A DNA stretch of 64,000 nucleotides, taken from contig CACJFS010000003.1 of NCBI GenBank assembly GCA_902592715.1, forward strand, positions 35,397 to 99,396. The letters are read 5' to 3'. The DNA comes from an uncultured Pelagibacteraceae bacterium (GTDB lineage: Bacteria > Pseudomonadota > Alphaproteobacteria > Pelagibacterales > Pelagibacteraceae). The notes beneath the pieces are model-generated. The model did no database searches, was not told the origin of the DNA, and was given only the letters and a program-made list of their open reading frames with translations. Shown here one piece after another: positions 12,687 to 27,114 of the stretch; the stretch's first letter is position 1, and each line of letters starts with the position of its first letter. The position numbers were made by a program, and so were the translations under genes.

Positions 12687-14081
12687 CTAAGAGTGTATTT
12701 GTCTTTTATCAACTGATAGAGCTGCTTCTTTAATTGCTTCTGAGAAAGTAGGATGTGCATGACAAGTTCTTGCTATATCCTCTGAGCTTGCTCCAAATTC
12801 CATAGCTACTGACATCTCAGCAATCATTTCACCAGCATGTGGACCAATTATGTGCACTCCTAAAACTCTATCTGTTTTACTTTCAGCTAATATTTTTACG
12901 AATCCCTCTGGCTCATTTATTGCTTTAGCCCTTGAGTTTGCCGTAAAAGGGAATTTACCAACTTTAAAGTTTATTTTTTTTTCTTTTAATTCTTCCTCAT
13001 TTTTACCAACATAGGCTACCTCTGGTGAAGTATAAATTACACCTGGTATGATATCATAATTCACATGACCTGACTGTCCAGCAATTAGCTCTGCTACAGC
13101 TATTCCTTCCTCTTCAGCTTTATGAGCCAACATAGGTCCATCTATAACATCTCCTATTGCGTAAACATTTTGTACATTGGTTTCAAAATTTTTATTAACT
13201 TTTATTTTTCCTTTTTTATCAAGATTTACTCCAATTTTTTCTAAATTTAATTTATCTGTGTAGGGTTTTCTTCCAACAGAAATCAAAACTACATCGGCTT
13301 CAATATTATTTTTTGAATCTTTATTTGTCGTTTCTATAACTACTCCTTTGTCATTTTTAGTAATTTTTTCAACTTTAGTATTTAATTCAAATTTAATATT
13401 CTGTTTTTTTAAAATTTTCATAAATTCATTTGAAATTTCTTTATCGAGTCCTGGGGTGATGTGATCTAAATATTCTACGACGTGAACCTCAGTTCCTAAT
13501 CTTGACCAAACTGAACCCATCTCCAATCCAATATAACCACCCCCAACAATAACCATTTTTTTTGGAAGCTTAGAAATATTAAGAGCTCCTGTTGATGAAA
13601 GAATTTTTTTTTCATCAAAATCTATTCCTGGAAGTGATAAAGGTTCTGATCCTGTGCTTATTATAGTTTTATCAGTTTTAATTTTTATTTCTGATTTATC
13701 ATTTTTGACTAATATTTCATTTTTTTCATTAAAAGATCCCACCCCTTTAATGTAAGTAACTTTGTTTTTTTTAAATAAAAACTCCACTCCTTTCGTAAGT
13801 GTTGCAACAGAGCTTTCTTTATTGCTCATCATTTTTTCCAGATTTAGCTTAATTTCACCAGTTTCAATGCCAATATTAGAGAAATTTTTAGCTTTATGAA
13901 AACTTTCAGACATATTTAATAGGCTTTTAGAAGGAATACATCCTATATTAAGACAAGTGCCTCCCAAAGATCCTCTGGCCTCTACACATGCAGTTTTTAA
14001 TCCTAATTGTGATAATCTAATTGCACATACATATCCTGCAGGTCCTCCTCCGATTACAGTAACATCAAATTTTTCAGCCAT
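12687..14081 (-). CDS. lpdA: Dihydrolipoyl dehydrogenase (E3)
   Basis: GGGPAGYVCAIRLSQLG, GGTCLNIGCIPSKSLL redox motif, AIGDVIDGPMLAHKAEEEG, HAHPTFSEA. Confidence 0.97.
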   Translation of the reverse strand: MAEKFDVTVIGGGPAGYVCAIRLSQLGLKTACVEARGSLGGTCLNIGCIPSKSLLNMSESFHKAKNFSNIGIETGEIKLNLEKMMSNKESSVATLTKGVEFLFKKNKVTYIKGVGSFNEKNEILVKNDKSEIKIKTDKTIISTGSEPLSLPGIDFDEKKILSSTGALNISKLPKKMVIVGGGYIGLEMGSVWSRLGTEVHVVEYLDHITPGLDKEISNEFMKILKKQNIKFELNTKVEKITKNDKGVVIETTNKDSKNNIEADVVLISVGRKPYTDKLNLEKIGVNLDKKGKIKVNKNFETNVQNVYAIGDVIDGPMLAHKAEEEGIAVAELIAGQSGHVNYDIIPGVIYTSPEVAYVGKNEEELKEKKINFKVGKFPFTANSRAKAINEPEGFVKILAESKTDRVLGVHIIGPHAGEMIAEMSVAMEFGASSEDIARTCHAHPTFSEAIKEAALSVDKRQIHS

Positions 14082-15403
14082 TAGATATTTAAAAATAATC
14101 TTCTAGGGTCTTCTAAATTTTCTTTAACAGTTTTTAAGAACGACACGGATTCCTTTCCATCAATAATTCTATGATCATATGACAAAGCCAAATACATTAT
14201 AGGCTTAATTTTTATCTCACCATTATTATTCACTGGTCTTTCAACAATATTGTGCATTCCTAATACACCTGATTGAGGTGGATTTAATATTGGTGTTGAA
14301 AGCATAGAACCATACACACCTCCATTGCTTATAGTAAAGGTACCTCCCTGTAAGTCCTCAATTGTTAGGTTACCTTCGTTTGCTTTCTCAGATAATTTTT
14401 TAATTTCTTTTTCTATATCAGCGAATGACATCTCATCTGCATTTCTTAGCACTGGAACTACTAAACCTTTTTCGGTTCCAACAGCAAAGCTTATATTATA
14501 ATAATTTTTGTAAATTATATCTTGATCTTCAATTTCAGCGTTTATTGCTGGAAATAATTTAAGTCCAACAACACAAGCTTTAACAAAAAATGACATTAAG
14601 CCTAATTTAATTCCATATCTACTTTTGAAATCTTCTTGGTTATCTTTTCTCATTGCCATAATCCCAGACATATCTACCTCATTAAAAGTAGTTAACATTG
14701 CTGCATTTTCTTGTGCTTGTTTTAGTCTTTTAGCAATCGTTTGTCTCAAACGTGTCATTTTAATTCTCTCTTCTTCACCATATTTAATTCTTCTCTGATT
14801 AGGTTGTGGGTTGGTTCCCATCATACCAATTAGATCACCTTTTAAAATTCTTCCTGCTTTACCTGTTCCTTTTACATTATCTACGTTGATATTTTTTTCT
14901 GCAACCATTTTTCTAACTGCGGGAGATAGAATAATTGGTTGTTGTGAGGTTTCTTCTGTTTCTGCTTCCTCAGTTAAAAGTAAAGGCTCTTCCTCTAATA
15001 GCTCCATTGAGTTATCCTCAGTTAATACTAGTGGATCTTCTAACTTAGTTTGAGGTTTTTTTTCTATATCTAAATTAATTACATTGCTTTTCTGATCTAT
15101 AATTTCTTTCTCTTCATTATCCTCAAGTTGTTTTTTGCTTTCAGGTATATTTTTAATATCAACATTCCCCTCAGAAATTGAACCCAAAACAGCTCCAACT
15201 TCAACTGTATCTCCGTCTTTAAAACTAATTTCTGATAATGTACCACTAATCGGGGAAGGAACTTCTAAATTTACTTTATCAGTTTCCAGTTCAACTATTG
15301 CCTCATCAGCCTGAACAGTTTCACCTTCTTTTTTCAACCATTTAGAAACTGTTGCCTCTGTTATACTTTCACCTAATACAGGAACTAAAATTTTTTCACT
15401 CAT
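14081..15403 (-). CDS. sucB: 2-oxoglutarate dehydrogenase E2 (dihydrolipoyl succinyltransferase)
   Basis: Lipoyl domain [15 protein letters not shown]3-binding segment, catalytic [15 protein letters not shown]; adjacent to sucA. Confidence 0.97.
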   Translation of the reverse strand: MSEKILVPVLGESITEATVSKWLKKEGETVQADEAIVELETDKVNLEVPSPISGTLSEISFKDGDTVEVGAVLGSISEGNVDIKNIPESKKQLEDNEEKEIIDQKSNVINLDIEKKPQTKLEDPLVLTEDNSMELLEEEPLLLTEEAETEETSQQPIILSPAVRKMVAEKNINVDNVKGTGKAGRILKGDLIGMMGTNPQPNQRRIKYGEEERIKMTRLRQTIAKRLKQAQENAAMLTTFNEVDMSGIMAMRKDNQEDFKSRYGIKLGLMSFFVKACVVGLKLFPAINAEIEDQDIIYKNYYNISFAVGTEKGLVVPVLRNADEMSFADIEKEIKKLSEKANEGNLTIEDLQGGTFTISNGGVYGSMLSTPILNPPQSGVLGMHNIVERPVNNNGEIKIKPIMYLALSYDHRIIDGKESVSFLKTVKENLEDPRRLFLNI

Positions 15404-18282
15404 TGATTAAATACTTCATTTATAATTTCTTGTTGCTCAAGTTGATGTCTTTTAGCATATCCAGTGGCTGGTGATGCATCAGGACTTCTTCCAATATAAG
15501 AAACTTTATTATTTTTAGCTTTAATGGTATCCAATGTCCATTGTATATAATCTCTCACTGAAAACCATGCACCCATATTTTTTGGCTCTTCCTGACACCA
15601 GTAAAAATTAGCATTTTTAGCGTATGGTTTAAGTTCTTTTACTAAACTCTTCGCTGGAAAAGGATAAAGTTGCTCAATTCTAAACATTACCACATCATCT
15701 CTTTTTAACTTTTCTCTAGCATTCAAAAGATCAAAGTATACTTTTCCTGAACAGATTATAACTTTTTTAATGTCACTAGATTTTTTTAATTTAATAAAAT
15801 TTTTAGATTGATCACTTATTGCATGATCCCACATTATTCGGTGAAATGATGTTTGCTTACTAAAATCATCAATGGTTGATACGCAAAACTTGTTTCTTAA
15901 CAAAGATTTAGGTGTCATGATTACAAGTGGTTTTCTAAAATCACGATGTATTTGTCTACGTAGAGCATGAAAATAATTTGCTGGAGTTGTGCAATTCATA
16001 ACTTGAAGATTGTCATTCGCACACATTTGTAAAAATCTTTCAAGTCTAGCTGATGAATGTTCTGGTCCTTGCCCCTCATAACCATGAGGTAATAACATAA
16101 CTAAACCTGAAGCTCTTTGCCATTTTCTTTCACCAGAAGCAATAAATTGATCAATTATAACTTGTGCACCATTAGCAAAATCACCAAACTGAGCTTCCCA
16201 GAGTGTAAGAGTATTTGGTTCCACTAAACTATATCCGTATTCAAATCCTAAAACTGCAAGTTCTGATAAAAAACTATCAACTATTTCAAATTTTTTTTGA
16301 TGTTTTGAAATATTATTTAAAGGAATATATCTAGAGTTATCCATTTGATCTCTTAAAACTGAATGTCTTTGACTAAATGTTCCTCTCCCAGAATCTTGTC
16401 CCACAAATCGAACAGGAAATCCCTCATCTAATAATGAACCAAATGCTAACGACTCTGCTGTAGACCAGTCAATATTTAAACCATCATCGACAGATTTTTT
16501 TCTAGTTTGCAAGATTTTGTTAATAGTTTTGTGAATACTTATTTCGGATGGAACCACGTTTATTTTATCTGATATATTTTTAAGTATTTTTTTATCTGCT
16601 CCGGTAATGCCTCTTTTATCTTTTCCTTTTTTAGGTTTATAGCTAGACCAGGCTCCTTCAAACCACTCAATTTTAGGATTATAATCTTTAGCTGTTTTAA
16701 ATTGATCATCTAAAAGATCTTTAAATTTTTTTATTTGATCATTTAAATCTCCTTCAGATATTAAATTTTCATTAATAAGCTTAGATCCATATATATTTGC
16801 TGTTGATTGATGTGATCTAATTTTTTTATACATCAGTGGTTGTGTGAATGATGGCTCATCTCCTTCATTATGTCCAAATCGTCTGTAACAAACTAGGTCG
16901 ATGACTACATCTCTATTAAACTTTAATCTAAATTCAGTTGCAATTCTTGAGCCATAAACAACAGCTTCTGGGTCATCTCCATTAACATGGATGATAGGAG
17001 CATCAACCATTTTTGCAATATCTGATGGGTGAGGTGAGGATCTTGCAAACCTTGGGCTTGTGGTAAATCCTATTTGGTTATTAACTATTATATGAATAGT
17101 TCCACCTGTATTGTGTCCAGGTAAACCCGACATTGCAAAACATTCGGCAACAATACCTTGTCCTGCAAAAGCAGCATCACCATGTATTAAAATCGGAATT
17201 ACTTTATTTCTCTCAGTATCTTTATGAAAAAATTGTTTTGCTCTAGTCTGACCCAATACTACTGGATTAACTGCTTCCAAATGCGAAGGATTATCTGTTA
17301 AACTTACATGAACAGAATTTCCATCAAATTCTCTATCAGATGAAGCTCCCAAATGATATTTCACATCGCCAGCACTATCCTCATCTGTATTGTTTATTTC
17401 ACCAGCAAATTCATTAAATATTCTTTTATAAGATTTTTGTAAAACGTTAGCTAAAACATTTAGTCTTCCTCTGTGAGACATTCCAATTTTCACCTCTTTA
17501 ATCTTGGACTGGCCCCCTATTTTTATAATTTGTTCTAAACCTGGAATTAAACTTTCACCACCATCTAAACCAAATCTTTTAGAGCCAACATATTTAGTAT
17601 GTAGAAATTTCTCAAATCCTTCAGCTTGAATTAATTTATTTAAAATTGCACTTTTACCATTTTCGGTAAATTTTAATATATTTTCATCTTTTTCTACTCT
17701 GTCCCTAAACCATTTTCTCTCTGTTGGGTTGGATATGTGCATGTATTCATAACCAACTGATCCACAATAAATTTTTCTAAGTATAGATAAAATTTCTCTT
17801 ATGTTTGAATACTCTTTATTTAAAACACCATCTAAATATATTTGCTTATCATAATCTTCTTTATTAAAACCATAATTTTCTGGGTGTAATTCATCTAAAT
17901 ATTCACTTTCTCTTATTTCAAGTGGGTCTAGCTTAGAAAGTAGATGTCCTCTTTGTCTATAAGATCTAATAAGTGAAACAGCTCTTATTGAATTACTGTT
18001 ACCAGCTATTACATCAACTTGATTAACTTTTAGGCCAGAATTTTCTTTTTTAAAGTCTGAGTTTTCTTTAATTTTTACTTTTTTTGGACTCCATGAGGGA
18101 CCTTTTATTTCTTTAACAACAGAGTCTAAATCTTCACCGATATCAAGAAAATATTCTTTCCAACCATTTGGTAGGCTAGGATCTTTATTTATAAATTTAA
18201 CATACATTTGCTCAATAAAAGCGTTATTTGACTTATTTAAAAATGAAGTCTTTTTGTACTCAAGATTTTTGGATGCTGACAT
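15400..18282 (-). CDS. sucA: 2-oxoglutarate dehydrogenase E1
   Basis: 960 aa; [54 protein letters not shown]. Confidence 0.99.
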   Translation of the reverse strand: MSASKNLEYKKTSFLNKSNNAFIEQMYVKFINKDPSLPNGWKEYFLDIGEDLDSVVKEIKGPSWSPKKVKIKENSDFKKENSGLKVNQVDVIAGNSNSIRAVSLIRSYRQRGHLLSKLDPLEIRESEYLDELHPENYGFNKEDYDKQIYLDGVLNKEYSNIREILSILRKIYCGSVGYEYMHISNPTERKWFRDRVEKDENILKFTENGKSAILNKLIQAEGFEKFLHTKYVGSKRFGLDGGESLIPGLEQIIKIGGQSKIKEVKIGMSHRGRLNVLANVLQKSYKRIFNEFAGEINNTDEDSAGDVKYHLGASSDREFDGNSVHVSLTDNPSHLEAVNPVVLGQTRAKQFFHKDTERNKVIPILIHGDAAFAGQGIVAECFAMSGLPGHNTGGTIHIIVNNQIGFTTSPRFARSSPHPSDIAKMVDAPIIHVNGDDPEAVVYGSRIATEFRLKFNRDVVIDLVCYRRFGHNEGDEPSFTQPLMYKKIRSHQSTANIYGSKLINENLISEGDLNDQIKKFKDLLDDQFKTAKDYNPKIEWFEGAWSSYKPKKGKDKRGITGADKKILKNISDKINVVPSEISIHKTINKILQTRKKSVDDGLNIDWSTAESLAFGSLLDEGFPVRFVGQDSGRGTFSQRHSVLRDQMDNSRYIPLNNISKHQKKFEIVDSFLSELAVLGFEYGYSLVEPNTLTLWEAQFGDFANGAQVIIDQFIASGERKWQRASGLVMLLPHGYEGQGPEHSSARLERFLQMCANDNLQVMNCTTPANYFHALRRQIHRDFRKPLVIMTPKSLLRNKFCVSTIDDFSKQTSFHRIMWDHAISDQSKNFIKLKKSSDIKKVIICSGKVYFDLLNAREKLKRDDVVMFRIEQLYPFPAKSLVKELKPYAKNANFYWCQEEPKNMGAWFSVRDYIQWTLDTIKAKNNKVSYIGRSPDASPATGYAKRHQLEQQEIINEVFNQ

Positions 18283-18317
18283 GTTTATTATTTAAGTATT
18301 ATACAAAAAAAATGTTA

Positions 18318-19193
18318 TCAATTAGACAATTTATTTAGTAGCGTTTTTCCAATATCAGAAGGAGAATTTGCTACTGTAATACCACAATCTTCCATAATTT
18401 TTATCTTTTCCTCGGCATTTCCCTTGCCACCAGAAATAATAGCTCCAGCATGTCCCATTCTTCTTCCCGGTGGAGCAGTTACACCAGCTATAAATCCAAC
18501 TATTGGTTTTTTTATTTTGTGATTTTTAACAAACTCTGCAGCTTCCTCTTCAGCAGTTCCACCTATTTCTCCAATCATTAAAATAGACTCTGTTTGATCG
18601 TCATTTAAAAATAAATCAAGGCAGTCAATGAAATTAGTTCCATTAATTGGATCGCCGCCAATTCCTATGCATGTTGATTGACCAAGATTATTCTCGGTTG
18701 TTTGAGCAACTGCCTCATAAGTAAGTGTTCCTGATCTAGATACAATTCCAACTGAACCTTTTTTATGAATATTACCTGGCATTATTCCAATTTTACATTC
18801 ATTGGGTGTAATTATTCCAGGACAGTTTGGACCAATTAATCTTGAGTTAGAATCTTGTAATTTTTTTTTAACTTTTAACATATCAAGAATTGGTATTCCT
18901 TCGCTTATACAAACAATTAATTCAATAGACGCATCGATGGCTTCAATGATAGCTGATGAAGCGAACTTTGCAGGTACATATATCATTGTTGCATCCGCAC
19001 CAGTAGCATCTTTTGCTTCTTTAACTGTGTTAAACACAGGTCTTTCTAAGTGAATTTGTCCCCCTTTTTTTGGTGTTACTCCCCCAACTAGGTTTGTTCC
19101 ATATTTAATAGATTGTTCAGAGTGAAAAGTACCATGGGATCCTGTAAAACCTTGGCAAATTACTTTTGTATTTTTATCAATTAATACTGACAT
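18318..19193 (-). CDS. sucD: Succinyl-CoA ligase alpha subunit
   Basis: [46 protein letters not shown]. Confidence 0.99.
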   Translation of the reverse strand: MSVLIDKNTKVICQGFTGSHGTFHSEQSIKYGTNLVGGVTPKKGGQIHLERPVFNTVKEAKDATGADATMIYVPAKFASSAIIEAIDASIELIVCISEGIPILDMLKVKKKLQDSNSRLIGPNCPGIITPNECKIGIMPGNIHKKGSVGIVSRSGTLTYEAVAQTTENNLGQSTCIGIGGDPINGTNFIDCLDLFLNDDQTESILMIGEIGGTAEEEAAEFVKNHKIKKPIVGFIAGVTAPPGRRMGHAGAIISGGKGNAEEKIKIMEDCGITVANSPSDIGKTLLNKLSN

Positions 19194-20353
19194 TATTTTA
19201 TTACCTCTACAACTTTTTTTGCAGCATCTGATAAGTCATTTGCAGATATAATTTTTAAACCAGAATTCTGTAAAATCTTTTTTCCTTCTTCAAAGTTTGT
19301 ACCTGCTAATCTTACTACTAACGGTACTTTAATTTTAATTTCTTTTGCTGCATCTACAACACCTTGCGCAAGTACATCACATCTCATAATTCCACCAAAA
19401 ATATTTATCAATATCCCTTTGACATTTTTATCTGATAAAATAATTTTGAATGCAGCAGAAACTTTTTCTTTTGATGCTCCACCTCCTACATCTAAAAAAT
19501 TTGCAGGCTCTTCACCATAAAGCTTTATGATATCCATTGTAGCCATTGCCAATCCTGCACCGTTTACCATACATCCTATACTTCCATCTAATTTTATATA
19601 TGCCAAGTCATGTTTGCTTGCTTCAATTTCAGTGGCTTCTTCCTCATTATAGTCTCTTAATTCTTGAATCTCAGGATGTTTAAATAATGCATTTTCATCA
19701 AATGTCATTTTTGCATCAAGACAAACTACTTTATTTTCTTTCGTTAAAATAAGTGGGTTAATTTCTACTAAATTTGCATCATTTTCTGTGAACAATTTAT
19801 AAATTGCTTTTATTAAGCTTATAGCTTCTGAACCAGAATTATCGTCTAATTCAAAAACCTTAATAATTTTCTTACAATCAACCTCGGAAATTTCTTGGTT
19901 AAAATCGACTTTAGTTGTTAAGATTTTTTCAGGTGTATTTTGGGCAACTTCTTCAATGTTCATTCCTCCTTGATCACTTGAAATAAATGCAATTTTTGAA
20001 CTTGATCTATCAACTAAGCAAGAAAGATAAAATTCTTTACTAATATTAGATACTTCTTCGACATATAGTCTTTTTACTTCTCTACCTAAGGGTCCTGTTT
20101 GATGAGTAATTAGGTTTTTGCCAAGCAAAATATTTGCTTCTTTTTCTAAATTTTCTAAATTATCAACAATTTTTACTCCACCAGCCTTACCTCTTCCACC
20201 AGCATGAATTTGAGCTTTAAGAACATACTTATCAGTTTTCAATTCTTTAGTTTTTTGCAAAAGATCGGATACATTAAATGCAAATACTCCCTCGGGTACA
20301 TTCGCTCCATACTTTTTTAGAATTTGTTTTGCTTGGTGCTCGTGAATATTCAT
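19193..20353 (-). CDS. sucC: Succinyl-CoA ligase beta subunit
   Basis: [25 protein letters not shown]-grasp, [18 protein letters not shown]. Confidence 0.99.
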   Translation of the reverse strand: MNIHEHQAKQILKKYGANVPEGVFAFNVSDLLQKTKELKTDKYVLKAQIHAGGRGKAGGVKIVDNLENLEKEANILLGKNLITHQTGPLGREVKRLYVEEVSNISKEFYLSCLVDRSSSKIAFISSDQGGMNIEEVAQNTPEKILTTKVDFNQEISEVDCKKIIKVFELDDNSGSEAISLIKAIYKLFTENDANLVEINPLILTKENKVVCLDAKMTFDENALFKHPEIQELRDYNEEEATEIEASKHDLAYIKLDGSIGCMVNGAGLAMATMDIIKLYGEEPANFLDVGGGASKEKVSAAFKIILSDKNVKGILINIFGGIMRCDVLAQGVVDAAKEIKIKVPLVVRLAGTNFEEGKKILQNSGLKIISANDLSDAAKKVVEVIK

Positions 20354-21322
<969 letters not shown>

Positions 21323-22816
21323 CTATTCCATTGTTGGCATAATGAATTCAGGATTTGACCTTATGCCTGAAGGCCATCTAGATGTAATAGTTTTTAATTT
21401 TGTATAAAATTTAATTCCTTCCATACCATGCATCCCACTATCTCCGAATAACGATCTTTTCCATCCGCCGAAACTATGAAATGCCATAGGGACTGGGATT
21501 GGAACATTTATTCCAACCATTCCAACTTGGATTTTACTTGCAAAAGTTCTACCTGCATCTCCATCTCTAGTATAAATACTTACACCGTTTCCATACTCAT
21601 GGTCATTTATCATTTTGGTTGCTTCTTCAAAAGTTTTTACTCTTACCACTGATAGAACAGGACCAAAAATCTCTTCTTTATAAATTCTCATATCAGTAGT
21701 TACATGATCAAACAAACATCCACCTATATAAAAACCATTTTCATACCCTTGAAGTTTTAAATCTCTACCATCAAGAACTAACTTAGCTCCCTCTTCAACT
21801 CCTAAATCAACATATCCTTTTACTTTTTCTAAATGTTGTTTTGTAACAAGAGGACCCATCTCAGAGGATTTATCCATACCAGGTCCAATTTTTAATGCTT
21901 CAGCTTTTTTTACTAACCTAGATACTAACTCATCACCAATATCACCGACTGCTACAGCAACAGACTGGGCCATACATCTTTCACCTGCAGAACCATATGC
22001 AGCACCCATAAGACCATTTACAGCTCCTTCTAAATCGCAATCAGGCATCACGACTAAATGATTTTTAGCTCCGCCTAATGCTTGAACTCTTTTTTCATTT
22101 TTGGCAGCATTTTCATATATATATTTAGCTATAGGTGTTGATCCAACAAAGCTTACAGCTTTAATATCATTGTTTGTCAGTATAGCGTCTACAACTTCTT
22201 TATCTCCATTAACAACATTAAAAACTCCATCAGGAAGACCAGCTTCGTGAAGTAATTCTGCTAATCTCATTGGGCAAGATGGATCTTTTTCTGATGGCTT
22301 TAGAATAAAAGTATTTCCACATGCAATAGCTAATGGAAACATCCACATTGGTACCATCGCAGGGAAATTAAAAGGCGTTATTCCAGCTGCTACACCTAAT
22401 GGCTGTCTCATTGAATAACTATCAACATTGGTCCCAACATTCTCAGAAAATTCGCCTTTTAGAACATGAGGAATTCCACATGCAAACTCAACAACTTCCA
22501 ATCCTCTTATTAATGATCCTTTTGCATCTTCATAAACTTTTCCATGTTCGTAGACTATTAACTTTGTTAACTCATCAAAATTTTTTTCTATAAGTTCTTT
22601 AAACTTAAACATTATCCTAGCTCTCTGAAGTGCAGGCTTAAGTGACCATGTCTCAAATGCTTTCTTAGCAATTTCAACTGTTTTATCTAAATCTGATTTA
22701 GTAGCTAAAATAACTTCCGATTCTTGCTCGCCAGTAGCAGGATTAAAAACTTGGCCCTTTCTTTCTGAAGCACCATCTATTACTTTTCCACCAACAAAAT
22801 GTTTGATTATATTCAT
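21323..22816 (-). CDS. mmsA: Methylmalonate-semialdehyde dehydrogenase (CoA-acylating), ALDH family
   Basis: GERCMAQSVAVAVG active site and GVAAGITPFNFPAMVPMWMFPLAIACGNTFILKPSEKDPS. Confidence 0.93.
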   Translation of the reverse strand: MNIIKHFVGGKVIDGASERKGQVFNPATGEQESEVILATKSDLDKTVEIAKKAFETWSLKPALQRARIMFKFKELIEKNFDELTKLIVYEHGKVYEDAKGSLIRGLEVVEFACGIPHVLKGEFSENVGTNVDSYSMRQPLGVAAGITPFNFPAMVPMWMFPLAIACGNTFILKPSEKDPSCPMRLAELLHEAGLPDGVFNVVNGDKEVVDAILTNNDIKAVSFVGSTPIAKYIYENAAKNEKRVQALGGAKNHLVVMPDCDLEGAVNGLMGAAYGSAGERCMAQSVAVAVGDIGDELVSRLVKKAEALKIGPGMDKSSEMGPLVTKQHLEKVKGYVDLGVEEGAKLVLDGRDLKLQGYENGFYIGGCLFDHVTTDMRIYKEEIFGPVLSVVRVKTFEEATKMINDHEYGNGVSIYTRDGDAGRTFASKIQVGMVGINVPIPVPMAFHSFGGWKRSLFGDSGMHGMEGIKFYTKLKTITSRWPSGIRSNPEFIMPTME

Positions 22817-22840
22817 GAGTGAAATTATTTAATTAAGTAA

Positions 22841-23611
22841 TCAGGTCGTTGCAAGCATTTTCTTTATCTCTGCAATAGCTTTTGCAGGATTCAGGCCCTT
22901 TGGGCAAGCATTTGTGCAATTCAAGATAGTATGGCATCGATAGAGCTTTAGTTCATCAGCTACTTTTTTAAGTCTTTCTTTTCTATCTTCATCTCTACTA
23001 TCAATTATCCATCTATAAGCCTGAAGTAAAACAGCTGGACCTAAATATTTTTCACCATTCCACCAATAACTTGGACAAGATGTTGAACAACATGCACACA
23101 TTATACATTCATACAATCCATCTAATTTTGCTCTATCGTCTTTAGATTGAATATTTTCTTTGGTATTTATTTTTGAAGTTTTTAACCAAGGTTCAACAGA
23201 CTCATATTGTTTATATAATGTGCTTAAATCACCGATTAAATCTTTTAAGACTTTGAGATGTGGTAAAGGATAAATATCAATATCTCCATCCAATTCAGAA
23301 TGGGCTTTTGTACATGCTAAACCATTTTTTCCATTCATATTCATCGCACAAGATCCACAAACTCCATGAGCACAAGATCTTCTGTAAGCTACAGAAGGAT
23401 CAATTTCGTTTTTAATTTTATTTAAAATATCTAGGACTTTTGATGAACAGTTGTCCATATCAACTTCATAGGTATCAAGCCTTGGATTTTCGTTTTTAGA
23501 TGGATCCCATCTATAAACATTTACTTTTCTAATATTTTTTGACCCTGTTTTATCTTTATAGTATTGACCTTTTCCTACCTTTGAATTTGCAGGTAAACTT
23601 AATTGAACCAT
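22841..23611 (-). CDS. sdhB: Succinate dehydrogenase iron-sulfur subunit
   Basis: [24 protein letters not shown] and [17 protein letters not shown] Fe-S motifs. Confidence 0.99.
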   Translation of the reverse strand: MVQLSLPANSKVGKGQYYKDKTGSKNIRKVNVYRWDPSKNENPRLDTYEVDMDNCSSKVLDILNKIKNEIDPSVAYRRSCAHGVCGSCAMNMNGKNGLACTKAHSELDGDIDIYPLPHLKVLKDLIGDLSTLYKQYESVEPWLKTSKINTKENIQSKDDRAKLDGLYECIMCACCSTSCPSYWWNGEKYLGPAVLLQAYRWIIDSRDEDRKERLKKVADELKLYRCHTILNCTNACPKGLNPAKAIAEIKKMLATT

Positions 23612-25386
23612 TAATATACTCTTTCCTGCGGAGGAAAATATTGTACATCATTTGTTAGCGTTGATCTGTGAACAGGTCTGTAATTAATTTTAGTTTTTGA
23701 ACCATTGCACCAAGATAGAGTGTGCTGCATAAAATTCTCATCGTCTCTATTTGGAAAATCTTCTCTTGCATGAGCTCCTCTGCTTTCTTTTCTATGATAT
23801 GCAGAGTCCATAGTGGTTATTGCTTGTCTTATTAAATTATCAAATTCCAGCGTTTCAACTAAGTCAGTATTAAATATTAATGACTTATCTTTTACAGAAA
23901 GAGAGTCCATTCCATCATAAGGTTTTCTAATTTCATTAACACCTTCTTTTAAAGTTATCTCAGATCTAAATACAGCACACTTTGATTGCATTGTCTTTTG
24001 CATCGAAAGTCTAAGTTCAGATGTTGGGTTTGAACCTTCTGAGTTTCTTAATTTGTCAAATCTATCTAAACATCTATCCGTTTCATTTTTATCAATTTCA
24101 TCATGCTTCATTCCAGGTTTTACTAGCTCTGCTGCTCTTTTCGCTGCAGCTCTTCCAAAAACCACTAGATCTATTAATGAGTTCGAACCTAATCTATTTG
24201 CACCATGGACAGAAACACATGCTGCCTCTCCAATAGCCATTAACCCAGGCACAGTTTTCTCCGATCCGTTTACTGTAAGAACTTCTGCTTTGTAATTTGT
24301 AGGTATTCCACCCATGTTATAATGAACTGTTGGTACCACTGGTATAGGTTCCTTGGTTACATCTACATTAGCAAATAATTTTGAAGCCTCTGAGATTCCT
24401 GGTAATCTTTCATCAATTACCTTTGGATCCAAATGATCAATATGGAGATGAACATGATCTTGTTCTTTTCCAATACCTCTACCTTCATTTATTTCTACTG
24501 CAATTGATCTACTTACAACATCTCTGGATGCTAAATCTTTTGCTTTAGGAGCATAACGCTCCATAAATCTTTCTCCTTTTGAATTTACTAGATAACCACC
24601 TTCTCCTCTTACACCCTCTGAAATTAAAGTTCCATGGCCATATATTCCTGTTGGATGAAACTGTACAAATTCCATGTCTTGTAAAGGTAATCCAGCTCTT
24701 AAAGCCATAGCATTACCATCTCCAGTGCAGGTATGAGCTGAAGTAGCTGAGTAATATACCTTTCCGTAACCCCCTGTTGCTATAATAGTTGTGTGGGATC
24801 TAAATCTGTGAATTGTTCCATCATTGAGGTTCCAAGCAATTATACCTTTGCATGCTCCATCTTTCATTATTAAATCTAACGCAAAATATTCAATAAAAAA
24901 TTCTGTATTATGTTTTAAAGCTTGTCCATACAATGTGTGAAGTATTGCATGTCCAGTTCTATCGGCTGCTGCACATGTTCTTTGAACTGTTTCATTTCCA
25001 TAGTTTTTTGTCATACCCCCAAAAGGTCTTTGATAAATTTTTCCTTCTTCAGTTCGACTAAATGGAACACCATACTTTTCTAATTCAAGAACAGCAGCTG
25101 GTGCTTCTTTACATAGATATTCGATGGAATCTTGGTCACCTAACCAATCAGCGCCTTTGACTGTATCATACATGTGCCATCTCCAGTCATCTTCTCCCAT
25201 ATTTCCAAGTGCTGCGGAAATACCTCCTTGTGCTGCAGATGTATGACTTCTTGTTGGGAATACTTTAGATACGCAGGCGGTTTTTAAACCAGCTTCACTT
25301 AAGCCAACTGCAGCTCTTAGTCCAGAACCACCAGCTCCTAAGACAACTACGTCGTATTCATGGTCAATAATTTTGTATGCACTCAT
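23611..25386 (-). CDS. sdhA: Succinate dehydrogenase flavoprotein subunit
   Basis: [59 protein letters not shown]. Confidence 0.99.
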   Translation of the reverse strand: MSAYKIIDHEYDVVVLGAGGSGLRAAVGLSEAGLKTACVSKVFPTRSHTSAAQGGISAALGNMGEDDWRWHMYDTVKGADWLGDQDSIEYLCKEAPAAVLELEKYGVPFSRTEEGKIYQRPFGGMTKNYGNETVQRTCAAADRTGHAILHTLYGQALKHNTEFFIEYFALDLIMKDGACKGIIAWNLNDGTIHRFRSHTTIIATGGYGKVYYSATSAHTCTGDGNAMALRAGLPLQDMEFVQFHPTGIYGHGTLISEGVRGEGGYLVNSKGERFMERYAPKAKDLASRDVVSRSIAVEINEGRGIGKEQDHVHLHIDHLDPKVIDERLPGISEASKLFANVDVTKEPIPVVPTVHYNMGGIPTNYKAEVLTVNGSEKTVPGLMAIGEAACVSVHGANRLGSNSLIDLVVFGRAAAKRAAELVKPGMKHDEIDKNETDRCLDRFDKLRNSEGSNPTSELRLSMQKTMQSKCAVFRSEITLKEGVNEIRKPYDGMDSLSVKDKSLIFNTDLVETLEFDNLIRQAITTMDSAYHRKESRGAHAREDFPNRDDENFMQHTLSWCNGSKTKINYRPVHRSTLTNDVQYFPPQERVY

Positions 25387-25388
25387 AA

Positions 25389-25712
25389 CTATAATCTAAA
25401 TATTAAGATAATTATTAATAATGGAAATACTATAGCAAAGATATTCAATGATTTATTTGCGGCATTTTTGATTTTTTCGTCATCAATATAATCTTCAAAA
25501 ACCTCACTAATACTTAGTGCAGAGAAAAAATATGCAAAAATCAAAAAAAGACTAAATAAAAACTTAGATGGTTGAGATGTTACAAATAGAAGTAATTCAT
25601 TATAGCCTTGGTCATAAATAGAGGCTAAGTTAATTGCAAACCATAGCATTAATGGAAGTAAAATTGCTGAACTTACTTTTAAAAATATCCATTTCTTCGT
25701 TACAAAACCCAT
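25389..25712 (-). CDS. sdhD: Succinate dehydrogenase membrane anchor subunit
   Basis: Three hydrophobic segments; position between sdhC and sdhA. Confidence 0.88.
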   Translation of the reverse strand: MGFVTKKWIFLKVSSAILLPLMLWFAINLASIYDQGYNELLLFVTSQPSKFLFSLFLIFAYFFSALSISEVFEDYIDDEKIKNAANKSLNIFAIVFPLLIIILIFRL

Positions 25713-26095
25713 TAAATTAAGTGCCTTCCTATAATAAAAATTATAATAGTGAGAGGAAATGATCCAATCAGAACTATTAATCCAGTTACTTTTGTAGTTT
25801 TTTGTTCAAATCCGTATCCTAAATCCATGATCAAATGCCTTATTTCGCTGAGCATTTGAAATGTAAAAGACCAAATAACTCCCAAACAAACAAATTTACC
25901 AACGAAAGACGATAAGAAAAAATGAGTAAATACATAATTTTCCTCTCCTAGTAATAAAGATGCTATCCAAATACCTATCAAAGTTACTGTAATAAAGTTT
26001 ATTATACCAGTTACTCTGTGTGATATTGAAACCAATGAAGAGATGTGCCAGTTATAAATTTGTATATGAGGAGATATTGGATTTTTATTTTCCAT
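25712..26095 (-). CDS. sdhC: Succinate dehydrogenase cytochrome b556 subunit
   Basis: PISPHIQIYNWHISSLVSISHRVTG motif. Confidence 0.94.
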   Translation of the reverse strand: MENKNPISPHIQIYNWHISSLVSISHRVTGIINFITVTLIGIWIASLLLGEENYVFTHFFLSSFVGKFVCLGVIWSFTFQMLSEIRHLIMDLGYGFEQKTTKVTGLIVLIGSFPLTIIIFIIGRHLI

Positions 26096-27095
26096 AAAAA
26101 TCTTTTTCTACTAAAGCCTCAGCGATTTCAACTGCATTAAGTGCAGCACCTTTTAATAAGTTATCAGACACAACCCACAAATTAATTGAATTTGGTTGAG
26201 AAGAATCCTCACGAATTCTTGATACAAATGTTTCAAATTTGTCTTCAGCTTCTACAGGCGTAATGTATCCTCCATCTTTTTGCTCATCAACTACCTTGCA
26301 TCCTGGTGATGATGATAAGACATTTCTTATTTCTTCTAAGTCATGTTTTTTATTAAATTCAACATTCACACTTATGGAGTGAGAAACAAGAACAGGGATT
26401 CTTACACAAGTAGATGTTATATTAATTTTACTATCTAAAATTTTTTTTACTTCATCATGATTTTTTTGCTCTTCTTTTGTGCTTCCATTTTCAAGAAAAC
26501 TGTCAATATGTGGTATAGCATTAAAAGCAATTTGCTTAGTAAAATTTTTTGACTCTACATCTTTATTTTCCAACACTTCTTTAGTTTGAGATATAAGTTC
26601 ATCCATACCAGCTTTGCCTGCACCAGATACTGATTGATAAGTTGATGCAACTATTCTTTTTACATTATACAAATCATGTAATGGTTTGAGAGCTACAACT
26701 ATTGGTATTACTGAACAATTGGCATTTGCTATAATATTCTTATTTTTAAATTTAGGTAATTCTTTGGAATTTACCTCTGGAACAATTAAAGGAATTTCTG
26801 GATCTTTTCTAAAGAATTTTGAATTATCAATTACAATTGTTTTTTCTGCTGCTATCGGTGCCCATTTTTCAGCAATTGAAGAACCAGCTGCAAAAAAAGC
26901 AATTTTTACTTTTGAGAAATCAAATTGTTCTAAATTACTAACAGTATGCTCTTTTCCTAAAAAATTAATTTTTTTTCCTTCACTATTTGAAGACGCAACT
27001 AAATAAGCCTCTGTTATTGGAAAGTTTTTTTTTTCCAAAACTTCTATTAATTTTCGACCTACATTTCCTGTCGCTCCTACTATTGCTATATTCAT
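26085..27095 (-). CDS. asd: Aspartate-semialdehyde dehydrogenase
   Basis: NIAIVGATGNVGRKLIEVL, ANANCSVIPIVVALKPLHD, ASTYQSVSGAGKAGMDEL. Confidence 0.97.
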   Translation of the reverse strand: MNIAIVGATGNVGRKLIEVLEKKNFPITEAYLVASSNSEGKKINFLGKEHTVSNLEQFDFSKVKIAFFAAGSSIAEKWAPIAAEKTIVIDNSKFFRKDPEIPLIVPEVNSKELPKFKNKNIIANANCSVIPIVVALKPLHDLYNVKRIVASTYQSVSGAGKAGMDELISQTKEVLENKDVESKNFTKQIAFNAIPHIDSFLENGSTKEEQKNHDEVKKILDSKINITSTCVRIPVLVSHSISVNVEFNKKHDLEEIRNVLSSSPGCKVVDEQKDGGYITPVEAEDKFETFVSRIREDSSQPNSINLWVVSDNLLKGAALNAVEIAEALVEKDFYGK

Positions 27096-27114
27096 GATAA
27101 TTTAAAGTTTTATA